Counted from the stretch's first letter, positions 45,807 through 54,721 are shown. The stretch is 64,000 nt of DNA from Natronoarchaeum rubrum (GCF_024494695.1 NZ_JANHDP010000003.1:310001-374000); one strand, 5' to 3'. Numbers and translations are program-made. The notes: generated by a model not told the origin, from the letters alone.

Positions 45807-46757
45807 ATGAGCGACACAGAAACGCGAACGAGCGTCCGAGAGTCGGAAAGCGAGACGACGACCGAATCGACCGGCGAGTGCCCCGAGTGCGACGGCAGCG
45901 TCGTCCACGACGAGGAACATGGGGAAACGGCCTGCGAGAACTGCGGGCTGATCGTCGACGAAGACGAGATCGATCTCGGGCCGGAGTGGCGCGCCTACGA
46001 CGCCCGAGACCGCGCCGAGAAGTCCCGCGTCGGGGCGCCCGCGACGAAACTGATCCACGACGAAGGTCTCTCGACGAACGTCGGCTGGCAGGATCGCGAT
46101 GGCTACGGGCGGACGCTCTCGGCGGATCAGCGCCGACGCGCCCAGCGGTTGCGGAAGTGGAACGAGCGCTATCGGACGCAGGATTCGAAGGATCGCAACC
46201 TCCGGCAGGCGCTCGGCGAGATCGACCGGATGGCGAGCGCGCTCGGCCTGCCGAAAGACATCCGCGAGACCGCCAGCGTGATTTATCGCCGTGCGCTCGA
46301 CGAGAACCTGCTGCCGGGGCGCTCGATCGAGGGCGTCGCGACGGCGGCGCTGTACGGCGCCGCCCGGCAGGCGGGAACGCCTCGCAGCCTCGACGAACTC
46401 GAACGGGTGAGTCGCGTCGGGCGCCGCGAGTTAACCCGAACGTACCGGTACGTCTGTCGCGAACTCGGGCTGGAGGTCGAACCGACGAAACCCGAGCAGT
46501 ACCTCCCGCGGCTCACGTCCGCGCTCGAACTCGACGAAGACGTCGAGCGCCGCGCGCGCTCGCTGCTGTCGACCGCCAGGCGAGAAGGTCTTCACAGCGG
46601 GCGAAGCCCCGTCGGACTGGCCGCCGCAGCGGTGTACGCGTCGTCGCTGCTAACTAATCACAAGGTGACCCAGGAGGCGGTCGGCGAGGCGGCGTCGGTG
46701 AGCGAAGTGACGATCCGGAACCGATACACCGAGTTGCTCGACGTCGTCGAAGACTGA
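45807..46757 (+). CDS. tfb: Transcription initiation factor IIB (TFB), second copy
   Basis: A 316-residue TFB, paralogous to the one at 21.6-22.6 kb. Zinc ribbon ligands are Cys25, Cys28, Cys43 and Cys46; the reader segment and two cyclin repeats are the same overall. The first cyclin repeat is more basic than in the first copy (DQRRRAQRLRKWNERYR), so promoter preference may differ. The leader carries a palindrome and two TATA-like boxes. A T-run hairpin follows the stop. Haloarchaeal TFB families are known to expand and specialise. Confidence 0.95.
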   Translation: MSDTETRTSVRESESETTTESTGECPECDGSVVHDEEHGETACENCGLIVDEDEIDLGPEWRAYDARDRAEKSRVGAPATKLIHDEGLSTNVGWQDRDGYGRTLSADQRRRAQRLRKWNERYRTQDSKDRNLRQALGEIDRMASALGLPKDIRETASVIYRRALDENLLPGRSIEGVATAALYGAARQAGTPRSLDELERVSRVGRRELTRTYRYVCRELGLEVEPTKPEQYLPRLTSALELDEDVERRARSLLSTARREGLHSGRSPVGLAAAAVYASSLLTNHKVTQEAVGEAASVSEVTIRNRYTELLDVVED

Positions 46758-46764
46758 GGATCGC

Positions 46765-46781
46765 CGGCAACTTTTTTGCCG
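46765..46781 (+). terminator. CGGCAA hairpin with T6 run after tfb
   Basis: CGGCAA (46765-46770) and TTGCCG (46776-46781) flank CTTTTT, with six consecutive T at 46772-46777. It starts 7 nt after the tfb stop, and the T-rich part may also be the TATA region of the small gene at 46804. Confidence 0.5.
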
Positions 46782-46803
46782 TGTCGTTGCGTACCACACT
46801 CGC

Positions 46804-46983
46804 ATGGACGAGGCGACTGTGAAACTGTTGTGTCCCGAGTGCGACAAAAACTGGCAGACGACGGTCAACGATCTCCCCGCCTCCCAGAAAAACTTCCACT
46901 GCCCGAACTGTCACGCGACTCGACAGCTCGCGGAGTTCATGCAGACCGACCGCGACCTCGAGACGCTCCAGCAGTTCGAGTAG
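46804..46983 (+). CDS. Small zinc-ribbon protein
   Basis: A 59-residue protein (ATG at 46804, TAG at 46981-46983) with CPEC (residues 10-13) and CPNC (about 33-36), so one zinc-ribbon site, and an acidic C-terminus ending in LETLQQFE. The T-rich hairpin region lies about 25 nt upstream and may supply a TATA box, so a leaderless mRNA is likely. The aIF2-beta gene converges on it. It may belong to a conserved small haloarchaeal family (possibly DUF7836). Function unknown. Confidence 0.7.
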   Translation: MDEATVKLLCPECDKNWQTTVNDLPASQKNFHCPNCHATRQLAEFMQTDRDLETLQQFE

Positions 46984-47005
46984 TCACTGCACGTAGCGCC
47001 GGAAC

Positions 47006-47410
47006 TCACTCGCCGGCGGGCGAGCGCGCACCGCAGGCCTCGCAGCGAAGCAGCAACGCACCCTGTTCTCGCTCCAACTGCGTGTCCGGCAGTCCGCACT
47101 CCGGGCAGAGGACGTACTCCTCGACGTAGGCGTCGATCGCATCGTCGATGCGGGACTCGCGGAACTCGCCCGTCAGACGGGCTCGCCCGCTCTCGTCGAT
47201 CTGACCGCTCGTGCCGAGCTCGTTCTGGAGGAACTTGACGACCCGATCCTCGTCGCGGCCGAGCCGGTCGACCGTCGTCTGGAAGTTCTCGTACACCGTG
47301 GCGTTGCCCTCCTGGCGAACGTCGGGATCCGGGACCGAGAAGCGCTCGCTGCTCCCCTCGATGTCCGGCGTCTCCGAGAGCGCGCGGTCGAGTTGGTCCT
47401 CGTAGTCCAT
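47006..47410 (-). CDS. aif2b: Translation initiation factor aIF-2 beta
   Basis: A 134-residue subunit of the archaeal initiation factor 2 that helps deliver initiator tRNA. The N-terminal domain contains VVKFLQNELGTSGQID, and the C-terminal zinc ribbon has CPECGLPDT and CEACGARSPAGE (four Cys). Length is normal for archaea. It begins with the ATG at 47410 and is divergent from the UPF0058 gene across 248 bp, in which I see only promoter-like sequence and GGTAAC-type short repeats. Confidence 0.93.
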   Translation of the reverse strand: MDYEDQLDRALSETPDIEGSSERFSVPDPDVRQEGNATVYENFQTTVDRLGRDEDRVVKFLQNELGTSGQIDESGRARLTGEFRESRIDDAIDAYVEEYVLCPECGLPDTQLEREQGALLLRCEACGARSPAGE

Positions 47411-47620
47411 GTGGGACAGAAGCCGATACGGTCGTAAAAATCTTCAGCTATCCGACGACGAACAGGTTCAAACGCCGATGGATCAGACCGCTGCCGTGCC
47501 GTAATCGACTGTCTTATCAGCGTCGATACAGTTGGTAACGAGACGGTACGGGCCGGTAAATTGCCCGTAACGAACTCCACGAAAGTGGTTAACACAGCCG
47601 TGTGGTAACGGGACTCAAGA

Positions 47621-47630
47621 TAATAATATA
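47621..47630 (+). promoter_or_regulatory. TATA-like box of UPF0058 gene (first copy)
   Basis: TAATAATATA lies 29-38 nt before the ATG at 47659, the right spacing for a short-leader or leaderless transcript. Confidence 0.5.
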
Positions 47631-47658
47631 ACCCTGCAGTCGTTAGATGCTCTTGCCT

Positions 47659-47895
47659 ATGAAGAAGCAGGAGCTCATCCACCTTCACGGTCTGCTCGCA
47701 GAGGTATCGAACAATTACGAGGAGTACAACGACACGGCGCTCGACTTCGAGTCCTACGACGATCTCGGCGTACGACCGACATCGATTCACAAGTCCAAGA
47801 CCGACCACAAGGCGGCCGTTTTCGCGCTCGCGAAATGTATCACGAGCGACGTCGACCACGAGGAGACCGAAACCGTCGCCGCGACCGCCGACTGA
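47659..47895 (+). CDS. UPF0058 family protein, first copy
   Basis: A 78-residue helical protein of the archaeal UPF0058 family. The recognisable parts are the N-terminal MKKQELIHLHGLLAEV and the conserved IHKSKTDHKAAVFALA. Function is unknown. The ATG at 47659 is preferred to one at 47647 because the family begins MKKQEL. A second member lies at 58.3 kb. The next gene (UPF0212) converges, and a large stem-loop lies between the two. Confidence 0.85.
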   Translation: MKKQELIHLHGLLAEVSNNYEEYNDTALDFESYDDLGVRPTSIHKSKTDHKAAVFALAKCITSDVDHEETETVAATAD

Positions 47896-48001
47896 GTTCC
47901 GACCTTACGCGCAGACGCCTCTCTGACGCTCCTGGCCCGACGGGGCCGCTGCTGTCTTCTCTCTCCAAACGACTCATCAGCGTTCGCCGTGTGATGCGAT
48001 C

Positions 48002-48031
48002 CGCCAGCGGCGTCTCCGCGCGCCGCTGGCG
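48002..48031. repeat. 11-bp perfect stem-loop in a convergent gap
   Basis: CGCCAGCGGCG (48002-48012) and CGCCGCTGGCG (48021-48031) are perfectly complementary around an 8-base loop. It is the strongest simple stem I found in a non-coding gap here. It lies between the UPF0058 and UPF0212 genes, 107 nt past one stop and 63 nt before the other, so it could terminate both or be a small RNA element. The rest of the 198-bp gap shows nothing. Confidence 0.6.
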
Positions 48032-48093
48032 AGCGGTGAACCGAGAACTGTCGTCGATACGCCGGCGCGGCGTCGCTCGGCGCAGCGGGGCGA

Positions 48094-48531
48094 TTACTCG
48101 ATCAGATCCTCGAACTCGGGGAGGACCTCATCGTCGTCGGACGCCGATTCCTCCGAGTCGTTCGACTCGTCGTTCGTCGACTCGTCGTCCTCGTCTTCGA
48201 TGACCTCGACGTCGAGCACCTCCAGCGGGATGTTCTCGAGGCGCTGACCGATCTCTTTCCGGGCGATCCGAGAAGCGTGTTCCTCGCGCTCGACGTTGAA
48301 CACGGTCATCTCCAGTTCGAGCGCGACGAGGCTCTCGTCGGCTGCGATGAACGCTGGCTCCATGCTCTCCCCGCAGTGGGGACAGGACCGCTCGCCCATG
48401 TTGATCTCGACGTAGTTGAGGTCGGGATTGAGCATCTCGCCGGTCTTCGAGATGGCGATCCGGACCGCCTCGTCCGGTGACTCGACGTCGTACACCGGCA
48501 CCGCGGCCTCGACGACAACTCTGCAGTTCAT
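48094..48531 (-). CDS. UPF0212 (DUF555) family protein
   Basis: A 145-residue protein conserved in archaea. The family start MNCRVVVEAAVPVYDVES is clear, with AVRIAISKTGEMLNPDLNYVEI and a Cys pair CPHC near residue 52. The C-terminus is an Asp/Glu/Ser-rich tail of about 40 residues. An ATG two codons earlier is possible. Function is unknown; it may bind metal through the Cys pair. It is monocistronic. Confidence 0.85.
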   Translation of the reverse strand: MNCRVVVEAAVPVYDVESPDEAVRIAISKTGEMLNPDLNYVEINMGERSCPHCGESMEPAFIAADESLVALELEMTVFNVEREEHASRIARKEIGQRLENIPLEVLDVEVIEDEDDESTNDESNDSEESASDDDEVLPEFEDLIE

Positions 48532-48709
48532 GGTCATCTTGTTTTTCGGAGCCCGACAGTATGAAGGTTAGCCCCGATCAAACGAGCCGGTTCCAAGCAT
48601 TCCCACTCAGCACCGTCGCTCGGGCGTCTACTTCCGGAACGGCGTCGGACCGATCGCGGAGGACCGTCGCCGCCCCTCCGATATCGCTTCGGCGTCGCCC
48701 CGGGCCGCG

Positions 48710-49507
48710 CTATCGCCCCTCGAACTCGGGGTCGCGCCCCTCGAAGAACGCTTCGACGCCCTCGACGTGATCGTCGGTGTCGAACGCGGCGGCCTGCGCG
48801 GCGGCTTCGTCGGCGAGCGCGGCCGAGAGCGACTGTTCGAGCCCCCGACCGAGCAGCCGCTTGGCGTGTCGGAGCCCAACGGTCGGACCGGACGCGACCT
48901 CGGCGACGAGCTCGGCGGCGCGCTCCTCGAACTCGTCGTCCGGATAGACGTGGTTGACCAGCCCGAGTTCGGCCGCGCGCTCGGCGTCGAGGATCTCGCC
49001 GGTGAACACCAGTTCCTTGGCGACGTTCTCGCCGACGAGGCGAGGCAGCAGGTAGGAGGTCCCCGAGTCGACCGATAATCCGACCGCCCGGAACGAAAAG
49101 CCGATCGACGCCCGTTCGCTGGCGAGTTGGAGGTCACAGGCGATCGCGAGCGAGGCCCCGGCGCCGACCGCCGGGCCGTCGATCAGCGCGACGGTGGGCA
49201 GCGGAAATTCCGCGAGGCGCTGGATCGTTCGGTTGTACGCCCGCTCGACGACGCGGACGCGCTCCTCGACCGACAGGTCGCCCTTGATTCCCTCGACCAT
49301 CGCCTCGATGTCCCCGCCCGCGGAGAACGCGCCGCCCGCCCCTTCGAGGACGACGCAGCGAGCGTCCGAGTCGTCGACCTCGTCGAGCGCGTCGCGGAGA
49401 CCGTCGGCCACTGGATGGGACAGGGCGTTTCGCTCGTCGGGTCGGTTGAGCGTGATCGTCGCGACCCCCTTGTCGACATCGAGCAGAACGGCATCCTCGT
49501 CGCTCAT
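48710..49507 (-). CDS. Enoyl-CoA hydratase/isomerase family protein
   Basis: A 265-residue crotonase fold protein. The oxyanion-hole segments are visible (AFSAGGDIEAM and GPAVGAGASLAIACDL). The catalytic region reads LSVDSGTSYLLPRLVG, a form seen in PaaG-like isomerases and related enzymes with Asp rather than the Glu pair of classic hydratases, so isomerase or another activity is possible. The ATG at 49507 gives the usual N-terminus. It is alone; no fatty-acid oxidation genes are adjacent. Confidence 0.82.
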   Translation of the reverse strand: MSDEDAVLLDVDKGVATITLNRPDERNALSHPVADGLRDALDEVDDSDARCVVLEGAGGAFSAGGDIEAMVEGIKGDLSVEERVRVVERAYNRTIQRLAEFPLPTVALIDGPAVGAGASLAIACDLQLASERASIGFSFRAVGLSVDSGTSYLLPRLVGENVAKELVFTGEILDAERAAELGLVNHVYPDDEFEERAAELVAEVASGPTVGLRHAKRLLGRGLEQSLSAALADEAAAQAAAFDTDDHVEGVEAFFEGRDPEFEGR

Positions 49508-49699
49508 CGTTGGACCCTTCGATTGCTCTCCCACGGGACTGGGACGGGACGGGATGCCGAGACGGAGCCGCCGCAGCCAGACGTTTCCACGGTACACGCG
49601 TTTCGAGTTGTCATGCGTACGTGCCCCACGTCGGCGTCCCGCGGCAAAAGTGTGTGGTAGCGAACGACACGGACCCGGGCCGAGAGCCCGACCCCAAAA

Positions 49700-50200
49700 T
49701 CAGCCGTCGACCGGCGGCGTCGGGACGGCGGCGACCGCCGACTCGACGAGCCGAAGCGCGTCGGCGGCGTCGCTTCCCCCGACCACCACGGTGAGTCGGC
49801 CGTCGACCGCCGCGGCGGCCTCGACGCCGATTCCCGCCGCTGCGAGCCGTCGGCTGACCGGGCCGAGATCGTCGGCGCCGACGTCACCGTTGGCCGCGAT
49901 CGCGGTGAGCCGACCGTCCGGTGCGACGCCGACGTCGCCCAGTCGCAGCATGGCGTCCGGGTCGGGCGCGTCCACGATGCCGACGCGGCGCTCCATGGTC
50001 ACGCGGGCGTCCCGCTCGGTCTCCTCGAAGTCCGGCAGGTCGTCGGCGAACCGGCGGAGCGCCGTCGCGACGGCCTCCTGCTCGCCCTCGACGCTGAGGA
50101 AGCGCGCCGCCGCGGAGTAGTTCACGACGCCCGCGCGGAGCGCGTCCACGAGGAACGGATGCTCCCGCGTCGCCTCTCGCGTCCGTTCGGCAAGTGACAT
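49700..50200 (-). CDS. Conserved haloarchaeal ACT-like regulatory-type protein
   Basis: A 166-residue protein. The N-terminal third is helical (REHPFLVDALRAGVVNYSAAARFL) and resembles a winged-helix or partner-binding segment. The C-terminal half has two short alpha/beta units with Gly/Val-rich strands (GRLTAIAANGDVG, GRLTVVVGGSD) like ACT domains. I believe this is a haloarchaeal family (DUF7523), without known function. It is divergent from the cbiX gene across about 200 bp. Confidence 0.6.
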   Translation of the reverse strand: MSLAERTREATREHPFLVDALRAGVVNYSAAARFLSVEGEQEAVATALRRFADDLPDFEETERDARVTMERRVGIVDAPDPDAMLRLGDVGVAPDGRLTAIAANGDVGADDLGPVSRRLAAAGIGVEAAAAVDGRLTVVVGGSDAADALRLVESAVAAVPTPPVDG

Positions 50201-50395
50201 GGATGCGTGCTACGGCAGTGATGGCAAAAACGGCTCGGGTATCGCGGGACGGAGTGCGGTCGACTCGCCGCGACGCACGGCGGCGTCGACGCGAGTGTTC
50301 GGCCGGACGCCGACGTCGAAATCGGCGTCCCGACCGCCGCAGGAGATGCTGCCCCAGACGAAGCCCCTATGGGAGTTGAGTCCTCAGCGACGAGT

Positions 50396-51292
50396 ATGCA
50401 AGCGCTGGTCATCGTGGCCCACGGCTCCCACCTGAACCCCGACTCCAGTACGCCCACCTTCGACCACGCGGACACGATCCGCGAGACGGGCGCGTTCGAC
50501 GAGGTCCGAGAGGCGTTCTGGAAGGAGGAGCCCCACTTTCGGGAGGTCCTTCGAACCGTGGAGAGCGACGAAGTGTACGTCGTCCCCCTGTTTATCAGCG
50601 AGGGCTACTTCACCGAGCAGGTGATCCCCCGCGAGCTGCGCCTGGACGGCTGGGACGTCTCCGAGTGGGACTCCGAGGACGGCGTCAGCGCGACCCAGGC
50701 CAGCCTCGAAGCGGGCGACGTCGAGAAGACGATCCACTACTGCGGGCCGGTCGGCACCCACGACGCGATGTCGGACGTGATCGCCGAGCGCGCCGAGTCG
50801 GTCACCGCCGGGCGCGACGTCGATCTCTCGGAGGACTTCGGCCTCGCGGTCGTCGGCCACGGCACCGAGCGCAACGAGAACTCCGCGAAGGCGATCTACT
50901 ACCACGCCGACCGGATCCGCGAGCGCGGCCGGTTCGACGAGGTCGAGGCCGTGTTCATGGACGAGGATCCCGAGGTCGACGACGTCACCGACTTCTTCGA
51001 GACCGAGGACATCGTCGTCGTCCCCCTCTTCATCGCGGACGGGTTCCACACCCAGGAGGACATCCCCGAGGACATGGGGCTGACCGACGACTACCGGACG
51101 GGCTACGACATCCCCGCCGAGGTCGACGGCCACCGCATCTGGTACTCGGGCGCCGTCGGCACCGAGGCGCTGATGGCCGACGTCGTTCTGGAGCGGGCGG
51201 CCGATGCCGACGCCGACGTTGGCGACGCAGTCGAACGGGTGCGCGAGCAAACCCGCGCGGACCGCGCCGACACCAGCGCGGCGGGTGACTGA
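50396..51292 (+). CDS. cbiX: CbiX-type sirohydrochlorin cobaltochelatase
   Basis: A 298-residue chelatase with two CbiX-like halves. Each half keeps a His-bearing motif: VAHGSHLNPDSS near the N-terminus and VVGHGTERNENSAKAIYYHADRI near residue 160. It is predicted to insert cobalt (or iron) into sirohydrochlorin in B12 or heme d1/siroheme synthesis. The ATG at 50396 begins MQALVIVAHG. Its stop is only 2 nt from the next gene, a DR2241-like protein; in some bacteria that Fe-S domain is fused to CbiX. Confidence 0.88.
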   Translation: MQALVIVAHGSHLNPDSSTPTFDHADTIRETGAFDEVREAFWKEEPHFREVLRTVESDEVYVVPLFISEGYFTEQVIPRELRLDGWDVSEWDSEDGVSATQASLEAGDVEKTIHYCGPVGTHDAMSDVIAERAESVTAGRDVDLSEDFGLAVVGHGTERNENSAKAIYYHADRIRERGRFDEVEAVFMDEDPEVDDVTDFFETEDIVVVPLFIADGFHTQEDIPEDMGLTDDYRTGYDIPAEVDGHRIWYSGAVGTEALMADVVLERAADADADVGDAVERVREQTRADRADTSAAGD

Positions 51293-51294
51293 TC

Positions 51295-52395
51295 GTGAAC
51301 GCGACGCAGTTCGACGCCCTGCTGTCGGCGATCGAGAGTGACGGCGAGGTCACCTACGACGGCTTCCGCGCGGGAATCGCCGACGGCGCCGAGGAGGGCG
51401 GCTACTACATCGAAACGCCCGACGAGCATCGCGAAGGACTCGCCGAGAGCGAGTTTCACGACGCCGCGGCGTCCGCAAGCGACCACGTCACCAACTGGTA
51501 CTACTGGGAGCGCGTGATCGACGCCGGCGACGAGGCCCGCGAGGCGTTTCTCCACTGGATCGAGCGCGCCGACGAGCACCCCGTCGCGGAGCGCTACGAC
51601 GCCCTCGCCGACGGCGTCGCGCGCACCTGGGGCGAGCTCTCGATCCGCACGACCGTCGACGAGGACGGCCTGCGGAGCTACACGGTCACGCACGTCGACG
51701 ACGCTCACGCGGATCCGTCGACGCTGGAGGTCTACCACGACCCGCTCGACGCCCGCGAGCTGTTCAAGACCGACGACGACGGCCGGTACCGCCCGCTCCG
51801 GACGGCGCCGACGCTGCCGACCGGTTGGGCGTTCCCCGATCTCGATGGTCACGACCTCGTCAGGACTGTGGACTTCACCTATCCCGCGACCGTCCAGAAC
51901 TGGCATCGCGAGCGCGAGGGCGCGCTCGACGTGACCGACTGGCGCGAAACCGCCGAGCGCCAGACCGGAATCTACGACGTGCTCGACGAGCTCGACGCCG
52001 ACGCCGTCGACTGGATCGCCGAGGCCTGCTGCGACGACTCCCAGTGCCTCCGCCGGCGCGAGTGGGAGTTCGACGAGGACCACGAGCTGGCCGCCGACGG
52101 CGGGGCTGGAACGTTCCCCTGCCGCGAGCCCTGCTCGCTGGTCGTCGCGGCCGCCCGCAAGTGGACCACGCTCGAAGACGAGACAGAACGGACCTACCAG
52201 CTCGACTTGACGCTGAGCGAACTCCGTCAGATCGAGGAGATCGTCGACGCCGTCGCCGACGGCCGGACCGACGAGATCCGCGAGGCGGACGTGTACGACG
52301 GCGCGAACCGCTACCGGGCGCGATACCTGCGCGCGAAGCGGTTCGACGAAGAAGGACAGTTCGACGTTACGGAGATCGGCGACGAGGGCGAGTAG
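51295..52395 (+). CDS. DR2241-like iron-sulfur protein
   Basis: A 366-residue protein beginning at a GTG. Cys residues cluster in EACCDDSQCLRRRE (about residues 242-252) and FPCREPC (about 277-283), a pattern for a 4Fe-4S site. The rest is alpha/beta with no membrane segment. I recognise similarity to the Deinococcus DR2241 family, where this domain is fused to CbiX. It begins two bases after cbiX, so both act together. It may supply electrons or stabilise the chelatase. Confidence 0.75.
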   Translation: MNATQFDALLSAIESDGEVTYDGFRAGIADGAEEGGYYIETPDEHREGLAESEFHDAAASASDHVTNWYYWERVIDAGDEAREAFLHWIERADEHPVAERYDALADGVARTWGELSIRTTVDEDGLRSYTVTHVDDAHADPSTLEVYHDPLDARELFKTDDDGRYRPLRTAPTLPTGWAFPDLDGHDLVRTVDFTYPATVQNWHREREGALDVTDWRETAERQTGIYDVLDELDADAVDWIAEACCDDSQCLRRREWEFDEDHELAADGGAGTFPCREPCSLVVAAARKWTTLEDETERTYQLDLTLSELRQIEEIVDAVADGRTDEIREADVYDGANRYRARYLRAKRFDEEGQFDVTEIGDEGE

Positions 52396-52404
52396 CGGGC
52401 GGCA

Positions 52405-52992
52405 TCACGGTTTGAGCAGCAATCCGAGCGCTCCGGCGACCGCCGCGACGACCACGAGCACGCCCGCGAGGACAACGCCGCTGTCGACGATCGACGCGAC
52501 GAGCACGGCCACCAGCAGCGCGCCCCCGGCCAGCGCGACCAGGGCCAGCGTCCCGGGATCGGCGGCGTCGACGCCGTCGACCGATCGCAGCCGCTCGGCT
52601 ACCGGTCGAACGAACGTCGGCAGCGACGCCGTCGACGCCGGGGGATCGGGCCGCGCGTCGACGTCGGGACCGGCGTCGGGGTCGATCCGAACGGGCACCT
52701 CGATCGACGACTTGCCGTAGCCCGTCGAGATCGTCAGCGCGCCGCCGAAGGGACCCTGAGCTCGTACTCTGACAGCCACTCGCTGCGTCGCCTCGGCGTC
52801 GAGAAACGGCGCGGGCGTCTCGACCTCGCCCGCGGCGGCCAGGTCGCCGTCGAGCCCGAGGTGAACGTGGGCGCCGTCGCCGTGGTTCACGAGGACGACG
52901 TCGAACGAGCCGGACGTCTCGAAGGGGTCGTCGGCGACCGCGATGGCGTGCCGACGCGTCCGGTTGACGTGAACCGTTAACTCCTCTGGCAC
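52405..52992 (-). CDS. Haloarchaeal membrane-anchored protein (DUF7524-like)
   Basis: A 195-residue protein. The N-terminal 100 residues form a beta-rich domain (LTVHVNRTRRHAIAV, FDVVLVNHGDGAHVHLGL), a Pro/Asp linker follows, and the C-terminus has two hydrophobic helices (LALVALAGGALLVAVLVASIV and VVLAGVLVVVAAVAGALGL). It looks like an extracellular or surface domain on two anchors. The GTG at 52992 is chosen; a TTG at 53019 would add nine residues. I recall a haloarchaeal family (DUF7524), function unknown. Confidence 0.6.
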   Translation of the reverse strand: MPEELTVHVNRTRRHAIAVADDPFETSGSFDVVLVNHGDGAHVHLGLDGDLAAAGEVETPAPFLDAEATQRVAVRVRAQGPFGGALTISTGYGKSSIEVPVRIDPDAGPDVDARPDPPASTASLPTFVRPVAERLRSVDGVDAADPGTLALVALAGGALLVAVLVASIVDSGVVLAGVLVVVAAVAGALGLLLKP

Positions 52993-53038
52993 GACAGTGC
53001 GGTCGCGCCGAGGCGACAAAAACTTTGATACCGGCCGA

Positions 53039-53233
53039 TCAGGCGGGCGACTCTTCGCGCATGTCCGGCGGCAGGAGGTTGGGGATGCCGTCCTCGATCG
53101 GGTAGTTCTGGCCGCACTCGGTGCAGGTCAGCGTCCCGGCGAGCACTTCGCCGTCCTCAGTCTCGTCGACCTCGAGGTCCAGTTCCTCCTTGTCGAGCGG
53201 ACAGCAGACGATGTCGAGCAGCGACTCCTTCAC
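53039..53233 (-). CDS. trm112: Trm112 family methyltransferase partner
   Basis: A 64-residue zinc-binding protein. Two Cys pairs, CCPLDKEEL at the start and CTECGQNYPIEDGIPNLL at the end, are the Trm112 pattern. Trm112 activates several tRNA and protein methyltransferases by binding their hydrophobic face. It is upstream of the DUF7524-like gene on the same strand. Length and layout are typical. Confidence 0.85.
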   Translation of the reverse strand: MKESLLDIVCCPLDKEELDLEVDETEDGEVLAGTLTCTECGQNYPIEDGIPNLLPPDMREESPA

Positions 53234-53329
53234 TGGGATTCACCCGCGTTCATGCTCGGTAGGTGGCGGGCGAGCGAGAAAAGCGTAGGGGTTTCGCCCG
53301 GTCAGCGGAAGTCAGAACGGGGTCGCGGG

Positions 53330-54721
53330 TTACTCGAAGGGGTTCTCGCGGACGACGGTGTCCTCGCGGTCGGGCCCGACGCCGATGGCGTACACCGGCG
53401 TGTCGAGTTCGTCTTCGAGGAATTCCAGGTACTCGCGAGCCTCGGCGGGCAGCGCCTCGTAGCCGTCGTCGGCGACGGCCGACCAGTCGACGTCCGCCCA
53501 GCCCTCGAACGTGCGGTAGTTCGGCTCGCAGCGCTCCCAGCGCTCGGTCGTCGCCGGCACGGTGTCGATCTCCTCGCCGTCGAGATCGTAGGACGTGGCG
53601 ACCTTCAGCTCGTCGAGCCCGCCGAGCGTGTCGACGTGGTTGACTGCGAGACCGGTGAAGCCGCTGGCGCGCGTCGAGTGGCGCAGCATCGGCAGGTCGA
53701 GCCAGCCGACACGACGGGGACGGCCGGTGACGGTGCCGTACTCGCCGCCCTCGTCGCGGATGTACGTCGCGATCTCGTCGGCCTCGGTGTCGCCGGCACC
53801 CTCCTCCTGCTCGTCGATGTCACCGAGTTCGGTCGGGAGCGGTCCCGAGCCGACCCGCGAGAGGTAGGCCTTGACGACGCCGACGACCTCGCCCCGCCCG
53901 ACGGTCGTCGGGCCGAGGCCCGTGCCGACCGCAGCGCCGCCGGCGGTCGGGTTCGAGGACGTGACGTAGGGGTAGTTGCCGTGGTCGATGTCGATGAGCG
54001 TCCCCTGGGCGCCCTCGAACATGACCTCGCCGCCGTCGTCGATCGTGTCGGCGAGGAACTCGCCGGCGTTGACGGTCATTCCTTCTTCGGTGAGCCGCTC
54101 GCCGAAGTTCTTGTACTGCTCGTAGACGGCGTCGACGTCGAACGCGTCCTCGACGTCCACGCCCTCGATCACGTCGTCGACCTCTTCGAGATCGATCTGA
54201 TAGACGTCCTCGACGAGCGCCCGCTTCTGGGGGATCACGTACTCCAGGCGGTCGCGCAGGACCTCGGGGTCGAGCAGGTCGCCGATCCGGACGCCGCGGC
54301 GGCCCATCTTGTCCTCGTAGGTGGGGCCGATCCCGCGGCCGGTCGTGCCGACTTTCAGATCGGTGTCGCTCTTGACGTCCTCCTCGATGTTGTCGAGCAC
54401 GCGGTGGAACGGGAGGATCGCGTGGGCGCGGCGCGCGACCCGAACGTCAGGGTCGAGCCCCTGCTCGCGCAGGTCGTCGATTTCGGCGAACAGCGTCTTC
54501 GGATTGACGACGCAGCCGTTGCCGAGCACGCCGACCTTCCCGCGCACGGCGCCGCTCGGCACGAGCGAGAGCTTGTACTCGGTGCCGCCCTCGACCACGG
54601 TGTGACCCGCGTTGTCGCCGCCCTGGTACCGGGCGATCACGTCGGCGGCTTCGCCGAAAAGATCGACGACGCCGCCCTTCCCCTCGTCGCCGAGTTGCGA
54701 CCCGACGATGGTAACGGTCAT
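53330..54721 (-). CDS. purA: Adenylosuccinate synthetase PurA
   Basis: A 463-residue enzyme that joins IMP and aspartate using GTP in adenine nucleotide synthesis. The P-loop is GDEGKGGVVDL, followed by GGDNAGHTV, GRGIGPTYEDKMGR for IMP binding, and the late TTVGRGEVVGVVKAYLSRVGSGPLPTE. It is about 30 residues longer than most bacterial enzymes, mostly in acidic segments. The ATG at 54721 gives the standard N-terminus. No other purine gene is near. Confidence 0.95.
   Translation of the reverse strand: MTVTIVGSQLGDEGKGGVVDLFGEAADVIARYQGGDNAGHTVVEGGTEYKLSLVPSGAVRGKVGVLGNGCVVNPKTLFAEIDDLREQGLDPDVRVARRAHAILPFHRVLDNIEEDVKSDTDLKVGTTGRGIGPTYEDKMGRRGVRIGDLLDPEVLRDRLEYVIPQKRALVEDVYQIDLEEVDDVIEGVDVEDAFDVDAVYEQYKNFGERLTEEGMTVNAGEFLADTIDDGGEVMFEGAQGTLIDIDHGNYPYVTSSNPTAGGAAVGTGLGPTTVGRGEVVGVVKAYLSRVGSGPLPTELGDIDEQEEGAGDTEADEIATYIRDEGGEYGTVTGRPRRVGWLDLPMLRHSTRASGFTGLAVNHVDTLGGLDELKVATSYDLDGEEIDTVPATTERWERCEPNYRTFEGWADVDWSAVADDGYEALPAEAREYLEFLEDELDTPVYAIGVGPDREDTVVRENPFE

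Noticed and set aside
47520..47625. Several GGTAAC-like words before the UPF0058 gene as an operator set
   Set aside because: Spacing is irregular and only small hairpins form; not strong enough to claim.
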